Made by a program: the position numbers and the translations under genes. From Archilochus colubris (taxonomy: Eukaryota > Chordata > Aves > Apodiformes > Trochilidae), in contig CM041084.1 of the NCBI GenBank assembly GCA_023079485.1, positions 71,395,709-71,459,708 on the forward strand: a stretch of DNA of 64,000 bases, read 5' to 3'. Shown piece by piece: positions 15,641-27,357 of the stretch. The notes under the pieces were generated by a model. It searched no databases. It was not told the origin of the DNA and worked only from the letters and a program-made list of their open reading frames with translations. How positions within the stretch are numbered: position 1 is the first letter of the stretch; each line of letters opens with the position of its first letter.

Positions 15641-16003
15641 CTAGATCAGGCTGCTCAGAGCCTTATCAAGCCTTATCTTGAGTATCTTCAGGGACGAGGT
15701 CTCAACCGCCTCCTTGGGCAACCTGTTCCATTTTTGCATTACCCTAATGGTGAAAAACTTTTTCCTGACATTCAGCCTACATCTACTCTTCTCTAATTTA
15801 AAACCATTCCCCCTCATCCTATCACTATAAACCCTTGCAAACAGTTCATCTCTGGCTTTCCTATGGGCTCCCATCAGGTACTGGAAGGTTGATACTAGGT
15901 CTCCCCGGAACCTTCTTTTCTCCAGGCTGAACAACCCCAGATCTCTCAGCCTGTCTTTGTAGGAGGGGTGTTCCAGACCTCTGATCATTTTCATATCAGG
16001 CAC
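15641..16003 (-). pseudogene. CR1 ORF2 C-terminal remnant (120 codons)
   Basis: Minus-strand open frame of 120 codons ending at the natural ORF2 stop, just before the short CR1 3' UTR. It corresponds to the C-terminal domain downstream of the reverse transcriptase in CR1 ORF2. Visible family motifs are RGLEHPSYKDRLRDLGLF near residues 8-25, EKRRFRGDL near 28-36 and WNRLPKEAVE near 92-101. The reading frame continues upstream past the start methionine into reverse transcriptase sequence, so that methionine is only the first ATG after an upstream stop and not a real start. It is a fossil of a roughly 900-1000-residue endonuclease-reverse transcriptase polyprotein and is not expected to be a functional gene. 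Confidence 0.93.
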
Positions 16004-16240
16004 AGAGGTGAGGCTGACAGGCTGGTAGTTCCCAGGGTCCTCCTTGCTTCACTTTTTAAAAGTGGGTGTAATGTGTTCCTTCTTTCTGTCACCAGGGACT
16101 TCACCTGGCTGCCATGACTTTTCAAATACCATGAAGAATGGCTTGGCTACTAGATCTGCCAGTTCTCTCAAGACTCCGGGATTCATTTCCTCAGGTCCCA
16201 TAGACTTATGTACGTTCAGTTTCCTCAGGTGGTCACAAAC
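16004..16240 (-). pseudogene. CR1 ORF2 reverse transcriptase N-terminal fragment
   Basis: The minus-strand translation resembles the beginning of the CR1 reverse transcriptase domain: a GPxE/D-type block with conserved phrases for 'leaving the template strand', then a block ending PGNY..PVSLTSVP. An in-frame TGA lies at 16049-16051 within the lysine-rich stretch before PGNY. The frame then runs straight into the C-terminal remnant at 16003. In an intact CR1 several hundred residues, including the catalytic palm with the FADD box, lie between these parts, and they are absent here. The assignment rests on recalled family motifs, not on an alignment. Confidence 0.85.
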
Positions 16241-16256
16241 CTGATCTTCATATCCA

Positions 16257-16410
16257 GTGTATATATGTATATCTATATATATGTCTCGCTATATATATAT
16301 AGATCTATATAGATAGAGATATTAAGAGATATAGATCTAGATAGATAGATCTATCTAGACCACTTATCTAGATAGATATCTATCTAGAGATATATAGATC
16401 TAGATAGATA
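16257..16410. repeat. Palindromic (TATC/TAGA/TCTA) microsatellite
   Basis: About 150 bases built from ATAT, TAGA, TCTA and AGATCT words. The words are self-complementary, so the tract contains perfect palindromes, the longest seen being 22 bp at 16367-16388 and centred on GATATC. Such tracts can extrude cruciforms. It lies directly against the CR1 fragment, and sequence resembling CR1 may resume on the far side (cttccagatacaatggaagg at 16412), so the microsatellite probably grew inside the CR1. Confidence 0.9.
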
Positions 16411-16800
16411 TCTTCCAGATACAATGGAAGGTTGACTGCCTCAGGAACTTTCACTTCCTCAAAAACATTCTCTGACCTACCTGCTAAAATGTGTCTTTTG
16501 ACAATGACATGGGTTTTCCCACAGACACTACTCTTCTGTCTCCTATTTAAACTATCAGCACAGCTAACTTTCTACAGAAAGAGAAATAATAGACTTAAGC
16601 ACTCCTTCATCCTAAATTCTGAGGAGGTCACTTCTAAATGCTTTAAGAACATGTCTGTAGTAAAAGATAAAATCCTAACCAAAAATAATAAATGGCTGTA
16701 CCTCACAGGATTCTGACTTCAAATCTCACACAGTATTTTTCCATAATTAAAAAAACACACAAAGAAAACCAACGTAAAGAACTGGATGAGGGAACCATTG

Positions 16801-16880
16801 TAATCCCTCCATCAGACCCTCTTAGTACTCCAATAGAATGTAATCCCTCCATCAGACCCTCATAGTACTCCAATAGAACT
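16801..16880. repeat. Tandem duplication of a 40-bp unit
   Basis: Two adjacent copies of a 40-bp unit beginning taatccctccatcagaccct. They differ at one internal position (cttag versus catag) and at the last bases. The near identity suggests a recent local duplication. Confidence 0.95.
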
Positions 16881-17218
16881 GGTCTGCTTTGAGCAGCACC
16901 TCACCATCCTTCCAACCACAGTCCTCATTTGCATTTCCAAAGGGATTGCTGGAGAGGAAGCAGACAGAGGTAAAGGTCTGAATACGGCCTAGGTCTTGCA
17001 TGTTATGATAATGATAACATTGATGACAAAAACAGTTGATGAGTAGAAGGGGCTGAAGTCCATTCTGGCTGCTCAGGCATGATGACTCAACCAGGCTTAC
17101 TTGCTATGAAAGAAATGAGCCTATAAAATGAGGGGTTGCATTGGTAGGCTTCCAGAGTCTCATCAACACTAACCCTCTCCTGTCTGACTCAGTGCTTAAA
17201 TCCAGGACTGGCAATTTT

Positions 17219-17242
17219 CTCCCTCTCTCTCTTTCTCTCTCT
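17219..17242. repeat. CT-rich microsatellite
   Basis: An imperfect (CT)n tract interrupted by TTT and CCC. Confidence 0.8.
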
Positions 17243-18536
17243 GTTTTCTTACTCCTAACATATTTTTATTTTTGTTACCCCTTATACATATACATCCATA
17301 TTGCAGGTGGTTTATTTTTCCAACAAATTGTTCCAAAGTAACCTTGAACTGCTATAGCAATAAATTTGCCATTTTTTAAAGAAACAGAGCTTGTGTGATC
17401 TTTTTTGCCTTAATCTGATCAAGGAGTATTGTTGGTTGAGTTTTCCCTAGGGCCTTCATAATTTGATTATCCTCTCTAGGAAAACCAGGCCTGGGAGGTG
17501 GTTTTGATCCAGCCATATCTAGGCTCCTCTCTGAGAACGAGTTTGGAAGGAAAAGGGGTCCAGTCCAAATCTTCCTGGGCTTCCTGATCCAGGATGTGAC
17601 ATCCACAAAAAGCAACAACATAAAAAAAACACAGAAAAATATATATATATGAAAGAGCATAACACTTTACAATTTCATATCTGAACGTATCCCCATCATT
17701 TTGTCTGCCTGTTATATTTGAAGCTTGTTTCTTTTCTCTTTTTTAGCACTTTTTCTTTTCTTATATTTGTAAGTATTTATGAGTAAAATGCATAGTCAGC
17801 CATGGATCAGTGTCACCAGGCAAAAGCTTATCATATTAAATATTAGAGTCTGTGCAGAAGACACAGTTAGTAAGCAATGTCTTGCATATAATAATTACAA
17901 AACAAGTATATCAGAAAACAATCCCAAAAGTTGTCAGAGAAAAATGGCTATTTTTTCTGTAAATGATGTAGTATCTTCTGTCATGTGGCACCTTCTTCTA
18001 TCACTCAGTACAACCTACTGCTCAGTATTGACAACAGGTTGCCATTAGGGAACAAATATCTTCTAACAAAGCTCTAGTTACAGAAGTCCCTTCACATCTC
18101 CACTGGGCTTCCTGATGCAGATGAAGAAAAGAAAGGAAGAAAAGAACACCATTAACAATTGCACTCTTCTGAGCTGCAATGCATAATGATTTTTGCTTAT
18201 TTTCTACCTTGCAGAAATGATAAGTTCAATATCCAATCCCTTTATGAATATATTTGTGTGAATAATAAATGTGCAGTAAGTTTATCTACTACAGAATTTT
18301 TAATAAAATTAAATTCTATAAAAACAATATCAACTTAGTCAATAGAAATGCATTTGTTACATTTTTCTTCATGAAGAAATTTAGATAACTAGAATTTTAT
18401 TCTATATCCAAGATTTGCTATGACCACTTATCAGTGTTTAGAGTTTTATTGCAAGAAAAAATTGTAAAGCAGAAGGAGCTTCTGTGGCCCACATAGAAAG
18501 AGCTCTGTTCTTGATGGGGTTAACTGAGTGGCAAAT

Positions 18537-18737
18537 CATATCATGGAATCATGGAATCATAGAATCATAGGATGATTTGAGTTGGAAGGGACCTTAAGGA
18601 TCATCTAGTTCCAATATCCTGGGCATGGACACCTCCCATTAGTCCAGGTTTCTCAAATCCCTGTCCAGCCTAGCCTTGAACACTTCCAGGGAGGAACTTC
18701 CCTAGGCAGTTCCCTGTCCTAATGGGCCACTGTTGAG
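18537..18737 (-). mobile_element. CR1 LINE 3' end, truncated
   Basis: Reverse complement of a CR1 3' terminus. Octamer-type repeats (tcatggaatcatggaatcat, agaatcatagg) are followed by gttggaagggacctt, atcatctagttccaa, the 'cctgggcatggacacctccca' block and 'agcctagccttgaacacttccaggga'. The copy is 5' truncated after about 200 bp, as most avian CR1 insertions are. Only the 3' UTR and the last codons of ORF2 are present. Confidence 0.95.
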
Positions 18738-21700
18738 ACATTGTAACACCTAGGTATGCTACTTAATGTTAGAGAGATGAGAAAAAAATCAGAAATGTAA
18801 CCCAGACATGACCTCTTTTCTGACCACTCTGCAGATCAAGAGTAAGCTATAAAGCATCATGCTGAGGCAGTTGAAGGTCCATAACATTGTTACTAGTGGG
18901 GATGCAGGAATGAACTCCCTGGCCTTCCCAGAATCTGCTGAAGATGGCTTTATGCCCTATGAATACTACCAGGTTCCCTCTCCAGAATACGCAAGGCTCT
19001 GTACCTGCCTGTGCCAGGTGGACTACCATGGCATGATGCAGACTGAGCAGCCTGCCTGCATGCACTGTGAGAGCAGTCAATCAGCATATTGCAAAACAGT
19101 TGTGCAGAAAAAAGACAGAAAGAGGTAGAGCAGGCTGTGTTTATGCTCTGGGGATTACTTTTCAGAAATATGTACACATAGCCCTGATAGATCTTGCCTT
19201 ATGTATGCAGTCATTGAGCCACAATGCTGATCTCTGCTTTCTCTCTCTCTCTCTCTCTCTTCTCCAAGTATTTGACCTTCTTCCTTCATAACTCCATCTC
19301 CCTACTTGATTTTGTTCTGAAATCATCTTTCTCTTTCTGAAGTTTCCCTCTCTTAGTACGTAAATACAACATAATTGTGCACAAATAAAGGAGCAAGACA
19401 GCTAGGGAAGCAAATAGTATTGTCATTACTTCATGTTTCCGATTAATTAAAATGGGAAATTTATTGGAAATCAATGTAATGTATTGGAAATAAATTATTT
19501 AAACAGATGGCAAGCTAGGGAAAATAGCCTTCCTTGTAATTGGAAAGCTAAGTGAGTAGGAAGTACTGTGATCACCCAGGTAGCTTAAAGAATAAATTTA
19601 TTTCTTTCTGCTGTCTCTAGGCTTTTTTTTTTCAGTCTGGGGCCACAGAAAACATTGGAAATACAATGCTATGTATATTTATAATTTTCATTAACAAGAT
19701 ATTGTAAAAAAGAAGTTTTCTATTGTCAAAGATCATGCATTCATATTTCCATTCTTCAGTTTCTTCTTTATACGATAGTTAACATGCAATGCATGTAACT
19801 TCTTTATTACTATGGCTAGTCTGATCTACCTTCATCAAGGCTGTCAAAATTTACTTAGGCTCACCTAGAAAATATAAATGAAAATGAAGCAGCTATGAAA
19901 AACTTTTACACTTCACCCTGCTAGCTGCTAACATGAAAATCTCTGTTTTCTGTAATATTTTCTACTCACTTTGGACAGATTTCCATTTTCCTCTGCAGTA
20001 ATGCTTCAGTGGATTGCAGTCTTGTTCCTCTTTCTGACCAGCCTTCTCCTACAATCCCTTCTTGCTTTGAAAAATCATCCATGGGTCACCCCTCGTGCCA
20101 GATAGGAGGATTAGCATTTCTTTAATCCTATTAACTTTAATATCAATAGGTTATTTTCACAGAGGTGTCTTTTGCTAAATCCTTTCCTGTGTAGTGTTTA
20201 AAGTTATTCCTTGGGTGTTTGCTTACCATGTTTCCTGGTGGGTGGACAGTCTTCTCAAAGGCAGGCAAAGACTGCCCAGCTACACTTTCAATCTGATAGC
20301 AAACAGTCATGGGAACCAAAATCTCTGACCTTCAAGAAAGCTACTGTCTGCATCCAACTGATGAATTCAGTCTATTTAAGAGAAGCTTAACAGCTTTTAA
20401 ATACTTCTAATCAAATAGAGGTGCATCAACAAGACTGAAGCAGACTTCTGCTCTGCTCACCTAATTGTCTGGCTATTTAGGCAGGATGAGTAGAAAGGGA
20501 AGAATGTGGATGGTTTTTGTCCTCTAAGGCAGAGGACAAAACTTCTCTGTTATATCCTGGGTGACCGCTGTAATTATCTCCGGAAAGATACCTTCTCTTC
20601 CAGAAATTTTGCACACTTTCTTTCACTGACCTTTATCAGAAGCGTTCAACTTTCCTGTTTGAATATTAAAAGATGTTATTTCTCTAAAAGAAACTATTTT
20701 TTAATAAAATGTTATTAAATAAAAATAGAATTATTAATAATGTGATTTTTATTAATATAATGGCTACTAAATATTCACCAGTCCTTCCTGCAGTATTTCT
20801 TATACAGACAAGTACAACCTTTTCATGAGCAGCTTCAGTAGGTACCTATCTACTCATTGCAGATCTGTGGGTGAGTTACAGATGGAGCAGATGAGGGTCA
20901 TTATTTTTTAAAATAGTTCTTTCCTTTGGTTTAATTCCAGATGTAATGCAGCTAATTTCTTTCTCAAACCTGAAAACAACCTGCAGCCATTATATATTTT
21001 CCTTTGGCATCCAGTCTAACTTGACTAATGACTGAGATGTTCAACCCAGAGACTTTTGCTGAGCCTGTATTACATCTATTGTGTCCAATATTCTGGAGTT
21101 TTTCTTGTTTCTTGAGACCATTTTATCAGTCAGTGTAAAGCAATCAAGATATCAGCCAATATGAATTTTCTTGCATTTTGTTGTCAGTACAGCAAACACA
21201 ATTATAACTCCATCCATTTTCCCACATTCCTGCAAATATGTGACAAAACTTGATGATAAGATGTAATATAAGATTATAGTTTTAATTCAGAAATAAGATG
21301 CTTCAATCTAATTTAGCACAGTAAACAATTCTATGATAACTGGCAATATGTTACAAGTATAAGGCAGAACATGAGAAAAAATACTTAGAAAAAAGACGTT
21401 CACTCACAATATGAGATTATACGAGATGCTGAGGGAAAAGTTTGCCATTGATAGAAAAATGAAGTACTATCAGTTTCTACAGTTTAAAGAAACTGAGAAG
21501 GAATATGAAACATCAGATTGTGAAAAGACTCAGCAGGTTTGGGGCCAGGAATTGTATTCAATTTTGTGTCTCCCATTTGTTTCTTTCTTTTTTTTCACTC
21601 TCTTCACCTTCTGGCTCAGATCTCCTGTCTTTGTGCTCAGGGCATTAATCATTATAGTTCTAACCCAAAGATTTTAGCTAGATCTGCACAAAACTTCTAT

Positions 21701-21894
21701 AATGAAATTGAAGAAATTCAGACTAACCTGTTTTTGGGATTTACTCCTGCAAGAAGGAAAAAGGAATTTTTAAAGTAAGGGAGAAAGACTGGCAAAAGAA
21801 AAATATGCAATGAGCAATCTACTTAATTTCCAGGTTTGCTAAAAAAAAAAAAATTCCAAGGCTCCAGATATGTGTAAGAACCCCATTTTAAGGT
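18738..21894. other. Unique DNA, no confirmed gene
   Basis: Includes a GC-richer patch at about 18780-19200 with overlapping open frames on both strands (18859-19128 +, 18847-19080 -, 18950-19177 -), none with a recognisable domain. A (CT)10 run lies at 19241-19260. The rest is AT-rich with no identifiable repeat or gene. Confidence 0.5.
19241..19260. repeat. (CT)10 microsatellite
   Basis: Ten uninterrupted CT dinucleotides, flanked by further pyrimidines. Confidence 0.95.
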
Positions 21895-22200
21895 CATCTT
21901 TGTCGGTCAAGGGTGCTCACCTTACCTGTGCCACAAGGCAAAATGGTGAGCTCTCAGTGGAGAGCCAAGGCTGCAGCTCCAGCTGGGGTTCTGCACCATT
22001 CCTCCTGGGAGGCATCTGACTGATGCCTCCACCCAGGTGGAGCTGTTGAATGGAGATGTTGCTGTACAAACCTCAGGCTTTTGGAAAGTGCCTAGATCTC
22101 ATGCATGGGGTAGGGATTGGTAGCAAACCTGCAAGCAAAAAGTATAGCAAGGTAGAGGATAACCTGCAGCAGGTAGTTGAGCTGCAAGAAATGGTGAAGA
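21895..22200. other. GC-richer patch of unknown origin
   Basis: About 300 bases with visibly higher GC than the flanks, directly 5' of a plus-strand CR1 3' end. I do not recognise it as a CR1 ORF2 segment or as any named repeat. It could be the diverged body of the same insertion, a separate older repeat, or unique DNA. Frames across it are short and carry no recognisable domain. Confidence 0.4.
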
Positions 22201-22209
22201 TAGGTCTAT

Positions 22210-22312
22210 GAGAAACCTGGTCTAGTTGGAGGTACCCCTGCCCATACAGTGGAGGTGAAACTAGGTGATTTTTAAAAGTCCCTTCCAACCCAAGCCAATC
22301 TATAATTCTAGA
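22210..22312 (+). mobile_element. CR1 LINE 3' end, short
   Basis: Plus-strand CR1 3' terminus: 'aacctggtctagttgga', then 'cccctgcccata', 'actaggtgattttta', 'gtcccttccaaccca' and a decayed octamer tail (ccaatctataattctagaattc). Its degraded tail and several mismatches to the usual 3' UTR make it look older than the 32.0 kb copy. Confidence 0.92.
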
Positions 22313-25300
22313 ATTCATACTATAATGACGATCATTTAAATTCATAGAGTGTGTAAATTCTCAGGTAGGAGAACATTGCATCTTTTTTTTCAGTTTGCTT
22401 CTCTTCATATAATACAAATACCATTGGTAGCACTTAGTGAACATAAGAAAAAAATACTAATAAAATAATTTTTTTGTCATTCTCAGCTGTTTTAGGACTA
22501 GGCCCACCTTCTCTGATCCTTAAACTTATTGTTAAATTATGAGAAAGAACGACAAATTAAAATACCTTCGCTACCTCATGTTCCTGAGCTCAATTTCACT
22601 CTCTCATCCCCAATGCCTTTACCACCTCCTGGTCTCCCAGTCTCACTTCTCAGAGGACACTCCAGCAAGCACCATCCTCACCTCTCTCACCCCTGCCACT
22701 GCCATCACCCAGACACCTACATCCCAGTATAAGTCAATAGAGACAAATAGGTTTTAAAGTGAAGTTCATTTCAAATGTTCATTGACAAGTCTGTATTTGA
22801 GGGACATATTTTTCTTCCTTGCCTTTACAGGCATACTAGGCAATTTGACCAAATGTAGATTTTTTATATAATGGTTGTATGAAACTAGGGGAGGAAATTG
22901 CTATCAAATAAGATGCAAATCAATTAAACTTCTCCATACAAAGGTTCTAGAATATGAAAAATCAATCAAAATCAAATTCCTGGGAGTGGATGATAATGCT
23001 TATAGACATTAATTGGAATTGGATATAAAAAAAATTATAGTGGCTGTTGACTGCTGAAACGGCTTGTGGTTTTTTGTACTATATTTCATCCAGATGTTAA
23101 TTTTGTATGTTAAAAAGCTATGATGCATTTAAATATTTTATTCCTATAATAGTCTGGCAAATTAAAAGATACTGTATTATTTAGACATAACATGGTGGTG
23201 AAAGTTTCCACTTCAAGTGAGTTTTCAGAATAGCATTCTGTTCTGATATAGGCTGTTCCCCCTATACTCCCTCAAAAGCAGTCATGCCCAGGCAGCTTAC
23301 AGAGAACAACGTGAAAACAGGCCTGTAGTAACAAAAAAAAAGTTTTACAGATCTCGAAACTAATTTACTGTTATTTAAAGCATACTTAGAAAATTATCTT
23401 CATTAATCTGTAGACTTGAATGTATATCAAAATTTACTTCCTTATACTAAAAAAGAATAATCATATCTACATAATCTACAAAATGATGTTTTTCAAATAA
23501 TATTTAAATGCTATTGTATACAAATTGTCTCTGCTATACAATTTCACACTCCTTTCTCCATGTTACCATTTATTAATCTGTTTCTACTAACAGATTAATA
23601 ACCATCACACCTGCTTGGAATAGTTCAACTGAACCCCCAGCTGATGTCAACCAAATTGAGCTACACAGTGGACTAATCTTAAATAAATAAATACCTTGCT
23701 CTATTAAAAATAATGAATTTTAATGATTGTCTGTTCCTGTTATTAAAACCCTTTTTCTTTTGTGTCTGCATTACTGATGCATTTGTTGTTCTCCATATTA
23801 ATAGTTCTGGAGAGCAGACACTTTTTTTATTTGGTGTCTTCTGTGTTATTATATACTTTATTTTTTAATAAATTATGTCATTAAAGATAAATTCCATGTT
23901 ACCTGAAACCTAGAAATCCAATGAAATAATTATGAAGAAGCTCCTTAGCCCAAAATTAATAGCAATATACTGTGCAAATGGTAGTGCTTATGTGGATAAA
24001 GCCTGGAACTAATACTCACTGTTACCATTTTCTAGTGCAAACATAGATGTAATTCATACTCATACAGATGTGAAATGTTTGGCAAAACCAAATTATTTCA
24101 TTAGCAGTGCTAAAAAAAGTGAATTTTCATTTTTATTTGTTGTATATACACCTGTAACTTTCCTTTTTACACTCATAGGCTGTCCATTTTCAACAGAAAC
24201 TTCTTTTAATAAATTGCTTGTTTCACGTTCTCAGAAAATTTTTTTAATGAGACAATATTTTGTTTGAATAATGAAAATAAATACTGATAGGAGTGGAAAA
24301 ATATCTAATGCATTGAAATAAAAACCACAGAGCTGTGGGATGTATTGCTGTTGTACTATCTGCATGGAAGTAAGTGCCTGACCCAACATCAATACTCTGT
24401 ACACACCATTCCCCCAGCGTACCTAATCTCCGCCTCAGCTCGATGCAATTTCTCCCAGTTACAGGAACCATGCTAAAGAATCACTTCTTGCAGTCAGTTA
24501 AACAGCTATTAGGTAAACTAAATGTTTGTTCTATTTTTGTGTTTCAGACACCGCTAATTACAGTCCTTCATCATTTGTAACAAGGTAACTTATTTTATTT
24601 GCTTAAGTCTTCATAGTAATGGATTTGCTTGTGAGCACATTATAAATAATCATGACAACCACTGCAGAAACATGTTCATTTTAGTATTTAACATGAAGAT
24701 ATACTTAAACAGTTCCTGCTTCAGGTAAATGATACTTTATACAAATACACACATATAAGCCAACCACTCTGTTGTTTGCTTGGTGATGCATGATGATAGC
24801 TGCTTGCTTGCATTTTATGGTGTGTTGGTTTGTTTAGTGCCAAGATTCCTCTCTCTGTGCTTCCTCATTGTTTTCTTAGGATTTCCTCCACATATGTGGC
24901 TCTGGAGTGGACACAAGAACCCATGTTGCAGTTAACTTCAGTGTGAGTAAAATTTCTAACTTCAGGAATATAAGGAACTTCTTAAGGACCTGCAGCATTC
25001 AGAATTCCCTGTGCTCAGTGCTCAGCCATCACTGTACATGAAAATATTGCAAAAGAGAAATAATCCATAACACTAAAAGAAACCTATCTGTGAGAGAGCA
25101 AACAATTACTGAGTAATATTAACTTGCTATGGATAAATGAGATTAGTTACTTTTATTTAGGTTTATTATGTTTTTTAAAAAATTAAAAATTAAAAACTCT
25201 AAAATATGCTAGGACTTTTCTTTAAGAGTTGTTATGAAAAAAGGATTGCACTTGGAGGCACAAATAGTCACTGATTTTTAACTGAAAACTAAAAATGCAA

Positions 25301-27343
25301 CATGTGTGGAACCTCAAGAATGTCAGAGACAGGGAAATATCTCATGATGGTTCACTAGAATGTTTTGAGCATCATTTTGAACAACTATATTTAAATATAT
25401 ATTTATATACACATTTAATCATCAAGGCCATATTGCCCCAAAATTGCACTGTGTCAAAAATAGAATAGATACACTTATATTTAAAAATATGGGCACACAG
25501 GAAGATTTTACAGGATAAGTACTAATTATAAATCATTTTTCTTCTAAAGCAGACTATCTAATTTCCTTGTATGCAGCAGCCTACTGTGTAACAGATATGC
25601 AAAACAGAAATTGCACCACAAAGTACAAACAAAAAAATTTTCATGCATATCTCATGCATTTAAAAGAACAATGTAAGACATTAGTACCAACTATTACTTT
25701 ATAAATTTGAAATAGTCTTTGGAGGTTCTTTTTAAGGAATGTAAAAAGTTCAGAAAAGTCAAAGAATAATATAAGATTCAAGATGGCATAAAAAGAATAA
25801 AATTAATGGAAAAGAGGCAGCCTATCTCTTTGCAGCAATAAGGGTCTGAAAGCTCCAGCCCAGTGTATATAACGAGGAAGCATTAACCATGTGTAACTAG
25901 ACAGAAAGACCAAATATCTTTGAAAATATTCACTTTCAAGTTTTACATTGCCTAAATGCTGAAGTTCTGCTATGTTTCAGCCACGTTTGAAGCACTGCTA
26001 CCATCAAAGACCACAAATTAAAACTATTTTACAGCAAGGAATCATCCATTTCAGAAGTTCATAGCCCTGCTGGATATCCAATCTTGTCTTTGACATGCAG
26101 ACATTTTTTGTTCCTTTCTGCAGTTTTGATTTGTTCATTGTTTTGCAAGGTCATAGTTTCAAGGCTTCACGCTTACTGAAACTGCAGGAGAATGTGAGTA
26201 AACCTCTTGTGAATTTAAGTTCCTTTGCTCTGCTACATAAATTTTAGTGGTCATGAAAACATGACAAATAAAAGTAGTTAATCCCAAGTGTTATATGATT
26301 CTCCTTTACAATCCTATGAAAATACATCTGTACTGGCCAATAACACTCTTTTCTCTAGTGTAGTAATGAATATAGCACTCCCTGTGGAGCCACTCATACG
26401 GCTCATGTCCTGTTTTTTTCTAAGAACAAAAGGAAGCTACTTGGAGACCTTTAATCTTATTTCATGAGAGAACTAACTATGTATTGAGTCCTGATGATCT
26501 TCAGAAGTCAAAGCTAATGCACTGAGCCAATACAGCATTCTAATATGCAGAGTACCAGTTTATGATAATTACTTTTGCATCTGCATTTAAAGTACCACAT
26601 GTAATTACTGAAGTGTATACTTTTCTCTCAGCAATGGCATGCAATTTCCATTAGTGGTCTTGGCATTCATGCACATGCATTTCAAGACCTCTAAGTAAAC
26701 TGTAGTCTCTGTAATTAAATGCAAAAAGAATTACAGCCAGTAGAACACAGTGAATCATTCACAACCAGAAACTGGATTGATTAACTTAGCCTAATTTATG
26801 TGCACAACCAGAAATTCTATCTTTTCTTTTTTACTAAGTTACTAATTTATTACCTCATCTGCAGTGCTTTTGCAAATTTTTGTAAAATATTTTCAAATTT
26901 TTACTAGAACAATGTTGATGGTTTACATAATTTCTCACTAAGATTTTATAATATGAATTTGGAAAAAAATTATGAAACTTTGAAGTCTGGGGCTTTTCTT
27001 CATACAAAGACACCTCTTGGAAAACTTTCTGCAGTTAAGAGACAACCACTTCATTCAAAACCTACTTATCTTCAGCAGTTTTCTCCAAAAAATATTTGAA
27101 ATGCATCACTTCCATCCAGCAAGAAATTCTCATAGTTTGAAATTCAAACAGGATACAAGTGGGAGGAGCCTTCCACTTTGAAGGACTTGCATATGTCCTT
27201 CAAATCTCTTCTCTCATATCAAGGGTTAACATATTATCTCTTTAATAACTGACCTATTACCTTAAACATCAACTGTATTACTGCAGTTTTCTCACACATA
27301 TTTTTCAACAGGTTCAGTATGCAAACGTACTTGCTCTTCTCTT

Positions 27344-27357
27344 TTGTTGTTGTTGTT
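27344..27357. repeat. (TTG)n microsatellite
   Basis: Four to five TTG units in a row. Confidence 0.85.

Larger units (their letters stand above)
15546..16250 (-). mobile_element. CR1 LINE, 3' part, internally deleted
   Basis: This is a chicken-repeat-1 (CR1) non-LTR retrotransposon on the minus strand. The plus strand opens with the reverse complement of the CR1 octamer tail (catagaatcatagaatcat), followed by 'gttggaaggga' and 'catctagtccag', the standard CR1 3' UTR. Minus-strand translation gives the ORF2 C-terminus (15641-16003), with typical CR1 motifs around RGLEHPSY, LFSLEKRRFRGDL and WNRLPKE. Immediately upstream (16004-16240) is the start of the reverse transcriptase domain, recognisable by a PGNY..PVSLTSVP block. 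The middle of the reverse transcriptase is missing. The element is dead: it is 5' truncated, internally deleted and has an in-frame stop. It borders a palindromic microsatellite on the right. Confidence 0.95.
16411..18536. other. Unique DNA, no gene found
   Basis: The first 25-30 bases may still be CR1. The remainder contains the 40-bp tandem duplication, a CT-rich tract (17219-17242) and a short TA tract (17639-17650). Open frames on both strands, such as 16432-16716 + and 17376-17660 -, have no recognisable domain. Confidence 0.5.

Noticed and set aside
15578..15796. 72-codon plus-strand open frame
   Set aside because: It is antisense to the CR1 3' UTR and ORF2 C-terminus.
24822..24850. 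tgtgttggtttg, which resembles the start of a common passerine LTR
   Set aside because: Similarity stops after about 12 bases, with no internal LTR features and no matching downstream end.
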